A stretch of 64,000 bases of DNA from contig NC_089494.1 in the NCBI RefSeq assembly GCF_036850765.1, positions 229,170,779 to 229,234,778 on the forward strand, given 5' to 3'. The position numbers and the translations under genes are program-made. The notes under the pieces were generated by a model. It did no database searches and was not told where the DNA came from. It saw only the letters and a list, made by a program, of their open reading frames with translations. Numbering within the stretch: the stretch's first letter is position 1; every line of letters starts with the position of its first letter. The DNA comes from Saccopteryx bilineata (taxonomy: Eukaryota > Chordata > Mammalia > Chiroptera > Emballonuridae). Shown piece after piece: positions 22,931 to 34,942 of this stretch.

Positions 22931-25900
22931 AGGAATTCCCTTCCTGGAGAATCATATCCAGGTAATGTTACACACCTGGACTTAAAATCCTTATAAAAAT
23001 GTGAGTCCCTGGTAAGTCGTCTCTAGGTAATTATTCCAGACTGAATTTCAAAGCAGTGGAAATGTGAAGTATGTTCTGGTCATTGTAATATATCAAAGCT
23101 GTCAAGGCTGACAAAGCCAATGTTCTGAGGACAACTTACTACATTTTTGAGTGAAATGATCAATGGAATTAATCTAGAAACCTGTATCTAGGGAGTAGCA
23201 AATTGAGCATATCAGAGGAGAAAGAATCACAGGAGGTCATTAGGCAGCACAATGGATTCCTTAGCTGGAACTTTGCATAGCAAGTCTACCAGTTATGAAA
23301 TAAAAGATTTGTGCCCCAAATAAGGAAGTGGTGTCCGGTTCTGTGGTCCTGTGAACATCTGGTTTCTAGACAGAGGAGGAGTGCTGTCCTGGCCCTGGTG
23401 CACTGACAGCCAGACCAGGCTCTGGGCGGTTTGTGAGTCAGGGTGCGTGTCACTTCCTACACTGGCCTGCCAGAGTGGGGCAGGTGCGGGCCATGTCCTG
23501 TGGTCTCACAATGGGCCTTGCGGGACCAGGACTCCGCCTTTCTGTGAATATGCCCAAAGTTTTCTCTCCCCAACCAGACACTCAAGAGGTCCATATGTGG
23601 ATAGGGGGTTGTCATGTAATACATTTGTTTGGGCCTGATTATGGAAATATGAACCCACAGACCAAGAGCAGGGCCATGTGCCCTTATGTCTCCCCGTTTT
23701 GTTTCCACCCACCCGTTCTCGGCACAATTAGTGAAACTAAGGCTCCCGGTTCTAGAGCTCTCTGGTTGAACCTGACTGAGCTGGAGCCGCTTGTCGGGAG
23801 AGTGACTTGTATCCGCCATGAAGGCTGTAGGAGGGAAAGACCTCAAGAAAATGTTTTTCTAGGCTTCCTTTTGTTCACCCATCAAATGGAGTTTACTACC
23901 AGAATGATAATTTCTGGAGAGAGAGAACTGTACCCCAGTTCTCGAAATTTCCCTCTGTTCTCTGTTCAATGATACTTAACCTCCCTTCAACAGTGGCTCA
24001 AGTCTTCCATTTCCATTGCCTTATATTCTGATGAACACAAAAATATTTGCTAAATCATTTTTTTTTCCTGAGGGATAATACTAAAACAAAGCACTTAGAC
24101 TTGTCCTAGAGGTGCCCCAGGTGGGGAGATCTTTGTAATTAAGCCATACTGTAGCACCTATATAGCCATGGCACTGTGCTTGGAGTTGGGGGATAAAACG
24201 GTGAAGCAGATAGGACCCTCTTCGTTTCTTCAGGAGAAAAAAAAATGGTCTGGGGCAAAGATATTTAAATTGTGAAAATGTGGGGTGAGGGGCATTCATC
24301 ACAGTTTGGCATAGGTTTGTATTTGACCTGAGTCTTCCCGAGCAGGCGGGCACTGCTCAGATGGGTACCGTCAGATAAGGCGGGCAGGTTCCATTTTCTC
24401 TTGGCTCTGCTTCCTGGATCCCACCTGCCTGCCTGCTCTCAGTGTGGCCTTAGCTTGCTTTAGCTCCTAGGGATGACAGTTTGTCACACAGTGTATACAT
24501 TGATTACGTGGTAGCAAAGGCCTTGAACATCTTGCCTCTTAATTCTCATGTGAAAGAGCCAGAGTATGGAAAGTCTTAGCAGTGGATGTTATGATTCAAA
24601 TGCCTCAACAGTTTCTTGACATTATCACTAAATGATTGGAACCCAAGTCAATCAGGGTATGAGAGTTGTTAAGCTGTGTGACTATTGGCTTACCAGCCTG
24701 TGTTCCCTCTCATTCGTTCCCTTATGTGTCAGCAGTGCTGTGAACAGCACTCATTAGGAGCTTACAAACAAATGAAAAATAACTTCATTTTGGTTATGAG
24801 ACACCAGAGTCAGAAATGACATTAGATTTTGTAATGACGATTCCTAATTTTGTGCTCGTTCCCACATGATGATTCATAATAAAGTATTTATTGATGACCT
24901 TTGGTATCACATTCACGTGATTTACGCGGGTGCGTCTTTCACTTTTCCCCCGAGAGGGAGCAGCGGGTTGTGTTAATGCGGTGTGCAATTCTACAGAAAC
25001 CTTCATGGGAAGGTTGTACTGGCTGAAATCTTTTTTGTTCTTACCTCCTCACTGAAGTATTACTGAGTTTTCAGAAAGCGGAGACTAAGATTGGATTTAG
25101 CTGGAAGCAGAATAATTTGATGGTTGAACCCACCCCCACCATTTCTCTAAATTTAACCAAGTCCTTCTTTGATCCAAGTCAACTGTATTTGGATTTCAGT
25201 CTCTCTTAATTGACCTTGCCTGACAGAACATTCAGTGCTGAGACAAATGAAAGTAAACATGAAAATTTAAGAGGGAGCCTTCATACCTTCTGCAGCAAGC
25301 GAAAGGCTCTTCACTCTATATACATCTCTAGGTTGAGAACTGCTCATTTCCCATGTGAAATGATGGAAAAGTAATTTTGTAATGACTTACGAAATGTGTG
25401 TGAAGAGACTCCTTCCATTGGCCTCCCTCGCATGCCCACCCCCAGAATATATTGTTTAAAAACTCTTTGAAGTTCTTTCTGCATATTTCTCCATCTCTGT
25501 TGTATGTCCCCCCTTGGACTTAAAAGGCTTGAGCAGGAGCTGGGCGGGGGTGGGGTGTAGAATGGAGAGAAACCCTCTTCCTAGATGTTCATTGATAGAC
25601 CTAGGTCTTTAAACTTTGTCATTGGAAGAGTTGTGAAGGTTTATGAAGAACAACCTCCCCGCAGAATATGTCCTGCACAGATGGGAATTTGTGCAGAATA
25701 TAGAATGAGGGAATGTGGACCTCAGGAGTAAGAGGAAAGGAATAAAGTTAAGATCCTTCTAACATTCCTTGTTAGCTTCCAGCCTTGGTCTCACTGGCCC
25801 CATCTGTTCACTTGCCCTGCAGGGTTAGATGGGACCCCAATGGACTCCAGAAATGCCTTTGGCTCATTGATGCACAGCCTACAGAGTCTGTGCTCTTTGT

Positions 25901-28678
25901 TGTTGCCCTGACCTTGATCTCTCATAGAATTTTAGACTCAATAGTAGCTTGAACCAGACCTATTGGTCTCAGCTCAGGTTCTGGTGTGGGTGGTCACTAG
26001 CTGGTGCCATCATCCTCAGCATGTGGGAAAGCAAAGGATCAGGAGGCATAAGTGTTCAAGTCCTGACTGGCTTCCTGGTTCAATGATGTTAGGGGTCTTG
26101 TCATCTAAGTCAGATGTTGGACTTAATTTGTTGGGGGTTAGGATGCTAGTGTGTGGTGTTTGGAAGAAGGGCTCTTCCCCATGGGTCCTTGAGAGAGCGA
26201 GACATACAGATGTCAAAACAATGAAAAGCATAGAATAGCTAGTTATGTAAATAAGAAATTCTGGAGTACTCTGCTGTATATACTGTTTCATTTTATCTAA
26301 TCCCCACAACATTTTCCAAGCATGAAAGGCAAAAAGGTGAGAAAAAGAAAAACAGCAGCCCGACAGCCAGGAACTTGGCTAAAACAGCTCCACCGTGAGT
26401 GTTGTGTGAGCTGGCAGCACTCACAGCTGGGCCGTGGTGTTTCTGGCTGGACGTAGTCTCGCAGATCACCAGCCTCAGACAGGGTCACGCTGTGACCATG
26501 ATGAAGTGAAACAAAAAGTAAGGCAACTTCATAATTCTAAGCATGGACGAAAACAAGGTGCCTGCAAACCACAAAAGACCTAACATCTCACTCCCACCAA
26601 GTTCGAGTCACTGTTTGTTGCCGTATTACCAATGACAGTGTTAGCTCTGCTCTCATCTGTCCTAGGTGAAGTTTATTAAGGTACATGATCAAAGAATTAT
26701 CCCCACTTCTTGACCACACCCAATCCAGAGTGAACTCCTGTCCCTTGAACCCTCCCCCAAATTGCCAAACTGAAGTCCCAATCCTCTAAGTTCTTTCTAA
26801 CAACCTCTTACTGAGCTGCCCGGCCGTCCGCCAGGGTGTGTGGTCTCTCACGGCTGTGAAGGTTAAACATAGTTCGTTCAACCACAGTCGTGGCACTAGT
26901 GGTCTGGCTGGGAGCATCAATGTAGGAGTTTGCTGAACTGACAAAGCCACTTCCTGCGCTTAGCCTGGGTCTGCTGTTCTTGTTGCCAGAAGGGAAAGGA
27001 GTCACATTCAAGGTTGTCATCAGGGTCTTGATCCATCTAATTGATTTAGAGTAACTCCTGCCCATAGGGGACGATGGTGTTTGGGTTGGATGCTAAGAGA
27101 AGCTTCTTAAAAGTAACTTGGGATAAATCTGGACCTCAGTTTTTCCTAACCTGTAAAGTGAAGTTAGAACAGGGTTATGATGTGTAGAAACTGCTGGAAA
27201 GCACGATAGATAAATAGCGTAGAGATTATGAGCAGGTAAGGTAAGACTGGCAAGCTTTGCTCATTGTTGATAGGTTCCTGGCACTTCCACACCCACCCTT
27301 AGAATCAGGCTCAGGTGTTTCTGTCTCCAGAGCCCAGGAGTTCACTGAGGCATCAGAACCCCTTTTCAAGGCAGGACCTGAGATCAGTAAGATGGGGCCT
27401 GAGCTCCATCTGTAGAGAAGATACAAAGTCTACTTTAAGAATTCCAATTTTCTCCAACAGACGGGGTTCCAGTTCTGATTCTTATTACAAATGCCAAAGA
27501 ACTTTTTAGAATCACCGGGCCGGGGTGAGGTTGGGGTCAGTGAGGGGTGGAGAAGGCTGAGGGTCATAGGGGTGATTGACACAGTGCAGGGTCTAGTGCC
27601 CTCTAGTGGAAATAGCCTAAAAATAGCCCCTGACTTTTTCCTCAACTGCTGTGCACATCTTACACATGTATAATTTGCTCGTGTGGTTTTTGTTAAAAAC
27701 GACCGAAGACCTAACAATTATCATGAATCCAAACAAAGGCTTAAGTTAAAGAGGCCCTCCCCTTTTCTGCAAGATGGGACAATGAACGAAGGATCCCAGG
27801 GTCAAAGGAGGGAAGAAAATGACCCCCTTGAAAACTGCTCATCCCCTCCAAAGATTCATGCGTAGGCATGGTCGCTGAGTGAAAACAAATGCATGTGTCT
27901 GGCAGGTACTAGCGTGGAGGAACCGAAGTCAGAAGAACAGAGGACAGGCCTTCCTGTTCCTGTTTCCCTTGTTAATACAGCAAAGCAGGAAAGGAACAGG
28001 AAGGAAGGAAAGAAAAGCGGCACCATTGAGAAACTGATGAAAGGATTTAAATCAAAGATCTAAGAGCCACTTTTGTACTGGGGAGCTACAGGAGGAGTGT
28101 GCAATGGCGAGCCAGCTCAGGTGACAAAGCACCATTTTAATCATCACAGCCCTACCCACGGGCAAAGACGCTGTTTCCGTCATTTGTGTTTTGGTTAAAA
28201 TTCTTTGTAAGCTATTGATTTTGCGGCACAAGATGCCCTGAAAGTGATATGGAGTAGGGACTCATTGATTTAGAATTACTAGAAAATTATTTTGCATTTT
28301 GGAGCAGTTTTACATTATTTTCTTAAAGCATTTATTGGAAATTTTGACTGCTGACTCCAAACTGTAGGATCTATCATAGAATTTTAATTCCGTTAGACTC
28401 AGGATTTTTCTCTTCTCCCTTTGACTGAATGGGGGAGTGAAGTATGGGGCAAAGAGTCTATAGTATCATCTGAGAATAGGAGCTGTGAATAAATAAACAA
28501 TGGATGGCTGAGAAGAACGTTCAATAAAGAAAGACAGCAAAGGCTAGCGGAAAGGAATAGGGAGAAATTGTGCGTTAATTCTTCCTCAGCATGGCTGGCT
28601 AGTGTGTGACTTCAGTCACAGTAAGATTTAGAGGAAGCCGACTGAGAGAATCTTTTAAAATAGATTTCAGGGAAAGCA
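22931..28678. other. Intergenic stretch downstream of USP46, no SINEs recognised
   Basis: I see no gene. There is an L2-like scrap at 24120-24220. The piece 26480-26900 looks LTR-like at its right end ('gagctgcccggccgtccgcc', 'gtgtgtggtctctcacggct'), but I could not fix its borders. A 179-codon frame at 23433-23972 has no recognisable domain and no conserved features, and is not called. Confidence 0.6.
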
Positions 28679-28688
28679 GATATATCTT

Positions 28689-28884
28689 TTTTTTTTTTTT
28701 TTTTTTTTTTTTTAGAGAGGAGAGGGAGAGAGAGAGAGAAGAGACAGAGAGAGAGAAGGGGGGGGAGGAGCTGGAAGCATCAACTCCCATATGTGCCTTG
28801 ACCAGGCAAGCCCAGGGTTTCGAACCGGCGACCTCAGCATTTCCAGGTCAACGCTTTATCCCACTGTGCCACCACAGGTCAGGC
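28689..28884 (-). mobile_element. tRNA-headed SINE, family C
   Basis: It has a poly-T start, a GA tract, 'catcaactcccatatgtgcc', 'ttgaccaggcaagcccaggg' and the head 'tgccaccacaggtcaggc' on the minus strand. Exact GATATATCTT duplications lie at 28679-28688 and 28885-28894. Confidence 0.93.
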
Positions 28885-28894
28885 GATATATCTT

Positions 28895-29245
28895 ATTTTT
28901 AAAAAACTTTATTATGGGAAATTTTAAATATGTACAAAAGTAGAACAGAGCATCCATGAATTCATGACTCAGCTTTAGCAGTTAATTATGGCCAGTCTTG
29001 TTTCAGACTGATAGAATTTTCAGATAGAACCAGAACAAACTAACTCTTCAGGATCTCAAAACCCATAAGGGATAAATACATGAGATGTAGGTATAATGTA
29101 GATCAACAGCCAGCTCTAAGGGCTTATCCACTGGTTTTGTCATTCCTCTAACTTGCAAGGTTTCCTCATAGATGTCAGACACACTTTTGCAATGCAGAGA
29201 TTTTTATGCTTGCAATATTTAATTTGTATAATGGCTAAATATTGT
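28895..29245 (-). mobile_element. L1 3' UTR-like fragment, antisense
   Basis: 'gggaaattttaaatatgtac' and 'agtagaacagagcatccatg' are of the same antisense L1 3' UTR type as 37340 and 39500. Confidence 0.5.
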
Positions 29246-29251
29246 GAAATA

Positions 29252-29328
29252 TACTGCTCACAAAAATTAGGGGATATTTCCAAATGAATATGAAGTGATA
29301 AAATATCCCCTAATTTTTGTGAGCAGTA
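29252..29328. mobile_element. Mariner-type MITE, 77 bp, perfect 28-bp terminal inverted repeats
   Basis: The first 28 bases (starting TACTGCTCACAAAAATTAGG) are exactly the complement of the last 28, leaving about 21 bp between. TA flanks both ends (29250-29251 and 29329-29330). RNA from it would fold into a near-perfect hairpin. No open frame. Confidence 0.9.
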
Positions 29329-29510
29329 TATTATGTATCTGAAGTGTTAGAGGGCAACTACATTTATTTGGAAAATTATAATGAAAATAATGGCCCTTTA
29401 TAACTAATACAGATTACAGAGTATGGCCTTACATACGCGTATGCCAAGATAGAAGCTTCAATAGCTCACAGCTGTCTCATGTGCTTCCTCACCTTAGTTT
29501 TCACCTTTCT

Positions 29511-29886
29511 TTTTTCTTTTTTTTTTTCATTTTTCCGAAGCTGGAAAAGGGGAGGCAGTCAGACAGACTCTCGCATGCGCCAGACCAGGATCCACCCGGC
29601 ACGCCCACCAGAAGGCGATGTTCTACCCCTCTGGGGCATTGCTCTGTTGCAACCAGAGCCATTCTAGCGCCTGAGGCAGAGGCCACAGAGCCATCCTCAG
29701 CACCCAGGCCATCTTTGCTCCAATGGAACCTCGGCTGCGAGAGGGGAAGAGAGAGACAGAGAGGAAGGAGAGGGGGAGGGGTGGAGAAGCAGATGGGCGC
29801 TTCTCCTGTGTGCCCTGGCCAGGAATCGAACCCGGGACTCCTGCACGCCAGGCCGACGCTCTACCACTAAGCCAAATGGCCAGGGC
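29511..29886 (-). mobile_element. tRNA-headed SINE, family A (young)
   Basis: Full length with an exact 15-bp duplication AGTTTTCACCTTTCT at 29496-29510 and 29887-29901. The tRNA-like head lies at the right. The CTCF-like site is mutated to CCACCAGAAGGCG (about 29605). Confidence 0.94.
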
Positions 29887-30088
29887 AGTTTTCACCTTTC
29901 TATCTGCCCCTTCTGCAATTTTTCTAAAGAGACTGCACCAGGTTTAATGTTTCCATTTGTCTCTAACCGTTCTGATTGGTATTTTTCCTCCTGGCATGTC
30001 ATTAGCAGATTTCACTGTTCAGTGGATTAAATCAAAGAATGTCAGAGAGGGAAGAAGTTTCTGGATAACAAGATAAACTTTCCCTAGT

Positions 30089-30629
30089 TGTGGGAGACTG
30101 CAAGTAGCAAAGCTCTTGTAGTTTTAGGCTTAGCAAAAGGCTAAGTTCTCCCCCATACCCCTCCATATTGGCTATGAAGCTGAGTATTTGCACTCATCCC
30201 AAACCCCCACCTCACTTGCTTAGTGAAGTTGCTAAAGGCTAGGTTTTTCTCCACATCTCCATGTTAGCTGTGAGGCTGGATTATTTCTACTCCTCCCATC
30301 CTCCATGTCCCTCAGAGAGACTGGAGGAGTTGTCTTTTTATTCTTTGTTTTGTGAAGTAAAATGTTATATATGGTGGGGGTTTTCTGCACTTGGGAGAAT
30401 TCTTGGGTTGCCTTGGAAATGTGACTTTGTTTTAATAATCTCTTTGATTGCTAATGACTTCACTTTGCCTTATACATAATGCAGATTTGGGGGTGGAGCT
30501 CTCTCTCTGTCTTGCCATTAGCTTGCAGAGGCCTCCGGATCCCAGCCTATTTCTCTTTAAGCCTATTTTCTTCATTCCACATCGTTCTCCCTCAGGGACC
30601 TGGAATTACTAGCTGCGCTGGTCGTGGTA
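30089..30629 (+). mobile_element. Solo LTR-like element, 541 bp, 6-bp target duplication
   Basis: It starts TGTGGGAGACTG and is bounded by CCTAGT at 30083-30088 and 30630-30635. A TATATATGG box-like stretch lies mid-element, and the right part ('ttctctttaagcctattttc') looks like an R/U5 region. A 6-bp duplication is typical of class II (beta-like) endogenous retroviruses, but the end is TA rather than CA, so the class is a guess. A diverged relative is at 34140-34355. No internal viral genes are present. Confidence 0.6.
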
Positions 30630-30705
30630 CCTAGTTAAGAAGGAAATGGAAGCCCTGCGATCTAAACAATGCCTGCATTGCTTCCCAAGTCAGTACTATC
30701 TAGAG

Positions 30706-31056
30706 CAGTGGTAGTCAACCTGGTCCATACCACCCACTAGTGGGCATTCCAGCTTTCATGGTGGGCGATAGCGGAGCAACCGAAGTATAAATAAAAAGAT
30801 AGATTTAACTATAGTAAGTTGTTTTATAAAGATTTATTCTGCCAAACTTAGCAAAAATTGGACATAAAGTACTTGGTAAGTAATTATTATTATATGCTTT
30901 AACTTGCTGTAACTCTGCTTTATAAATTTTATAAAGTAAGTTACTTTCCTACTTTATAAATCACCATTACCGTGGAACCAGTGGGCGGTTAGAAAATTTT
31001 ACTACTAACAGAGATACAAAAGTGGGCGGTAGGTATAAAAAGGTTGACTACCCCTG
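30706..31056. mobile_element. hAT-type MITE, 351 bp, with perfect 8-bp target duplication
   Basis: ATCTAGAG flanks both sides (30698-30705 and 31057-31064). The ends are inverted: CAGTGGTAGTCAACCTGG on the left and the complement of CAGGGGTAGTCAACCTTT on the right. The interior is AT-rich with no transposase. Confidence 0.9.
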
Positions 31057-31064
31057 ATCTAGAG

Positions 31065-32040
31065 TGAGGAAAGAGAGAATGGAGAAGGTTGCCCCTGTGT
31101 TGAAGCGGAGTCACTATTCTGTGCAGTGGACCCTTGCAACAGGACAAGGATGCCAACTCCATTATAGCTCTCTGAATCTGCATCTCTACCTGGTGACGGA
31201 GGCAGGACCTCAGAGCTGCAGGGGTCTGGGCAGGGAAAGAGAAGGAGGTGGTCTTGGCAGTGAGGGGTAGAGCAGAAACCAGAGGATAACGGATAGACCT
31301 CATCCTCCCCACCTCACTGTCCAAAGGATCTAGGGCTAAGGTTCCCAAACTTTTCAGTTAGTACAAGCTTTCTGAAAAATAAAATCTTAGATAGATCCTT
31401 ACTGTGTGTGTATATAGGATGTTATATGGCGTTTAATTTGTATACATTTCTTTTGTAAGTTAATTTTATAAGTTAATGAAAACAAGGCTACTTGATGAAC
31501 ATGAAATCTTGAAGTCAAGGGTTATCGGGAACAGGGTGACAGTGGAAATCTGTTAGTGGTCTCAGATCCTGGTTTATATCTGAATTCTATTGTGCTCACA
31601 CAGGATTAAGAAAATCCCAGGTCAGAAAGATACACTATTGCAAAAGGTGTTTTTTTGTTTGTTTTGTTTTTGTTGTTTTTAAACAGCTGTCTTTGCAATA
31701 TCCAGGATCCTTTTCAACAAAGATAATGGGGGAATTTTATTTTTGAGATCTTCCTAAAAATAAGATAATTACCTTTTATCTCAGTTAGGGGTCTCCAATG
31801 AGGTTAAATTGATGTATAACACACTTGAGTATGTCTGTTGATTACTAAACCAGGTTGAATTTAAAAGTTGAAATGTTCAAAAGCATTTGTGGAACCCCTG
31901 AAACAGGGTTCCATGGCACACAGTTTGAAAACCGCCAGTCCAGTGTTAAAAAGGTAAGGTTTCATTTATTTCCTTACCCAAACATCTTTTAGTCTTTAAT
32001 GCTGCCATTTCATGACTTTCCCCTCCTTTAGACATGGCAT
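31065..32040. other. Intergenic, nothing recognised
   Basis: No gene or clear element found. A 119-codon minus frame at 30989-31348 overlaps the end of the hAT element and is not credible. Confidence 0.6.
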
Positions 32041-32044
32041 TGAG

Positions 32045-32280
32045 CTATTTTTTTTCTAGCTCTATTGAGATATAATTGACATATAACATTGTGTATGTTT
32101 AAGGTGTAAAACATAATAATTTTATATATGTATATATTGCAAAATAATAGCACAAAAAGGTTAGTTAACACACCCATCACCTCACATAATGTGTGTGTAT
32201 GTGTATGAGTGTGTGTCTGTGTGTGGTAAGAACCTTTAATATCTACTCTCTTTGCATATTTCAAATAGTGTTGAGCTCAT
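32045..32280 (-). mobile_element. L1 3' UTR fragment, antisense
   Basis: 'ctattgagatataattgaca' and 'acacacccatcacctcacat' are antisense L1 3' UTR phrases. A degraded TG repeat lies within (32190-32225). Confidence 0.65.
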
Positions 32281-32434
32281 TGATTTCCCTAAACACTGTT
32301 GGTAGGAGATGGAAAGGAGGGTGAAGTAGCCAGCTGTTCTGCCTGGGTCCCTGCGTTCCCGTCACCCTTTCTTCCTCTCGGCTTTCTCTCCTGGCTTAGA
32401 AGAAGGTGGGGTCCAGTACCAAGTAAAAATTATT

Positions 32435-32558
32435 GGCCCTGGCCGGTAGCTCAGTTGGTTAGAGTGTCGTCCTGACATGCCGAGGTTGTGGGTTGGATCC
32501 CTGACCAGGGCTCATAAGAGAACCAACCAATGGTGGCATGTGTAAGTGGGATAACAAA

Positions 32559-32608
<50 letters not shown>

Positions 32609-32660
32609 CCCCTCTTCCTTCCACTTTCTCTAAAAACCAATCAATTAAAATTTTTTTAAC
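32435..32660 (+). mobile_element. tRNA-headed SINE, family D, + strand
   Basis: It begins 'ggccctggccggtagctcag', with box-A and box-B-like motifs (ggttgtgggttggatcc), a (TC)n tract at 32564-32606 and an A/T-rich tail. AAGTAAAAATTATT and AAGTAAAATTATT flank it. Confidence 0.92.
32564..32606. repeat. (TC)n microsatellite
   Basis: About 21 uninterrupted TC units within the SINE at 32435. Confidence 0.95.
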
Positions 32661-32849
32661 AAGTAAAATTATTAAGTTGGTGAATTTCATTCTTATGGCT
32701 TCTTCCGTCCTTTAATCAAGACTTTCCCATTCAATGTCCCATGACTTGGACCTGCTTTCTGTGAGGTGTTTGCTGGCTACTCTGTAAACTAACTCAGCTC
32801 ATAGGTGTTTGCCGGTACTCTTTTACAAGTGTTAGTTGTTTTTTTTTTT

Positions 32850-33020
32850 ATCACATATTTATTGAGCAGTTGCTATATGTCAGATACTAAGTTCAGCACT
32901 TTATATGAGTTACCTCCTTGGGCTCTCACAACAATCCTGAGGGATAAGATCTGATATTATCATTTCTACTTAGAGATGAGAAAACTGAGGCTGGGACTTT
33001 CAAAGTTTGCCAAGTCTTGT
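32850..33020 (+). mobile_element. MIR SINE
   Basis: 'tatttattgagcagttgcta' and 'agagatgagaaaactgaggc' are MIR in the sense direction. Confidence 0.8.
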
Positions 33021-33139
33021 TGGAGCTCCTTGTGTTTCGGACCACCCAAACCCCGGGTTTGAATTCCTCAAAGGTGGGGTGGCTTAGAAACAAGCTTTTG
33101 TTCATCTGATCTTTCCCCAAATACACAGACATAACAGCA

Positions 33140-33390
33140 CAGACTTTGAAATCAAATGAACAAAATTAGAATACAGGTTCTGCCACTTACTAGGCATGTG
33201 TCCTTGGTCAGTCTCAGTCACCTCATCTGTGAAATGGGGATGAAAACAACAGTGCCCCTGTTTAAGTGTCGTGAGGAGTAAATGAGATGAAGTTTGTGAG
33301 GCACATGATATAACACCTGCCATGTGTTCGGTGCATTCAGTACATTAGATGCTGGGATGAAAGTGTTGAGAATGTATCAGCTATTACTTT
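33140..33390 (-). mobile_element. MIR SINE, antisense
   Basis: 'caggttctgccacttactag', 'cacctcatctgtgaaatggg' and 'gtgaggagtaaatgagatga' are the antisense MIR core and flanks. Confidence 0.8.
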
Positions 33391-33991
33391 GTCATTATGA
33401 ATCCATCAGTAGACCTGGACTAGCTGACTACAGCACTACCAATCAAATCTCCTTAAGCACGTATTTAAAATAGGCTTAAGTGTAGTTGCCTGGATTAATT
33501 TAAGAAAAGAAGTGAGACCATAAGAACACCATTGAGCTTAATTCTTTTATACTTTGAAAGTATGATCGCCTTTCTGAGAGAGGCCCACACCTGTTCAGTC
33601 TCTTCTAGGGCCTCGTTCTAAAGTTAGCATTTTTATCTTCCTTTCCTTGAGGGCTCAGAAGTCCACAGAGTGGGGCTCAGGCGCAGTGGCTGCTGTCCGG
33701 GCCAGCCAATAAGAGAGCAGAAAGAGCTGAAGGCATCAAGTCATTAGTCTTGCCCTTGGAGCAAACTTCCAGAAAGAACTCTGGGAGAAATTTTGCCCCC
33801 AGAGCTGTTCAGACTGCTGGTGTCTAATTCGGTCAGTGTTTCCACCACTGATGCTGCTCTGCACTTGCAGAAGGACCCGGGCTTGCTGGCTCCAGGCCTC
33901 CCTGGGGCACGCACACCATGGGTCTTAGCGGGGGCAGTGGTGCTGGCAGCGCCCAGCCTCAAAGACGCTGCAGTCTCTCCTGGGCCTAAAC
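33391..33991. other. Intergenic, nothing recognised
   Basis: No repeat or gene identified. A frame at 33793-34158 runs across the boundary into the hAT element and is not a gene. Confidence 0.6.
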
Positions 33992-34846
33992 CAGTGGTTC
34001 TCAAAGTGTACGCCAGGGTGCACTGGTGCACCCTAGAAGATTTCCGGGTGTGCTCTATGGTATTCCAGAGAAATATGTGCCTGTTGGGGACCAAAAAACC
34101 AACAGGGTTTTTGGAGTTTAGATTTTTGGGGAACAGAGGTGTGGGGAATTGGCTGTAAGCTGACAGTCTGCCCATCCCCCCACCTCACTTGCCTGATTAG
34201 GTTGCAAAAGGCTGTTAAGCTGTGGTGCTGGATTGTTTACACTACCCCCCATGTTCCCCGGAAAGACTAGAGGCAGGGTTCTTCTATCCTTTGTTTGGTG
34301 TGAAGTTAAGATGATATGTATGGTGGGGGGTTTCTACACTCAACACAATTAAGAGTAAAAAGAGAGGAATTCTTCAATGTATTGATGAGGAAATGAGAGT
34401 TTGCCTTTCAAATATATGCCCAAACATTGAAGAAATCACTAGAACACATTAGGCTCATGTTTCTCATAAACACAAGAATGAAAAAACTTAACACATTTGT
34501 ACTGGGACCTGCTGAATTTACTAAATCTTACTAAGAATGTATCTATATATATAAAGAGATAACTTTTTTGTCTTTTTTTATTTTTTAACCTCTCTTTTAT
34601 GAATTCTAAAAAGCATAACTCAAAAAATATAACATAAAAATGTTTTTTAATGTCAGAATAAATTTAATTTTGTTGTAGATTATTTTGTTTAATTACCATA
34701 AAAGTATGCTTGGACTTTATATATTTTTTCTTTAATATTTGACTTAATTATTATAACATATTTCTCAGAAATTTGTATATAGTGTGCCTACAATTATTTG
34801 TAGGATTTTAAATGTACCCTGACTTCAAAAAGTTTGAGAACCACTG
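33992..34846. mobile_element. hAT/Charlie-type DNA transposon, non-autonomous, about 855 bp
   Basis: The ends are inverted repeats: CAGTGGTTCTCAAAGTGT on the left and the complement of CAGTGGTTCTCAAACTTT on the right. The flanks GCCTAAAC and GCCTATGG share only five bases, so the target duplication is degraded or absent. An LTR-like piece (34140-34355) seems to be inserted. No transposase frame survives. Confidence 0.7.
34140..34355 (+). mobile_element. Diverged LTR fragment nested in the hAT element
   Basis: It shares ordered phrases with the LTR at 30089-30629: TGTGGGG start, 'ccacctcacttgc', 'aggttgc/agttgctaaaggct', 'tctattctttgttt', and 'atatgtatggtgggggg' against 'atatatggtgggggt'. It is shorter than that LTR through internal deletions and lacks the R/U5-like right part. 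Confidence 0.5.
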
Positions 34847-34942
34847 GCCTATGGGGCCCGTGGAGAAGGCTTCTCACTTGCCGAGAATCCACGGATGGCT
34901 GGCCCAGCAAACCAACTGCTCCGACTGTGTAGCTGCCTGGCA

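Noticed and set aside
23433..23972. 179-codon frame downstream of USP46
   Set aside because: No recognisable domain or motif, no splice structure, and another long frame on the opposite strand. Too weak for a gene.
26480..26900. Possible additional retroviral LTR
   Set aside because: The right part looks like an LTR end, but no matching start, target duplication or second copy was found, so it is mentioned only within the intergenic entry.
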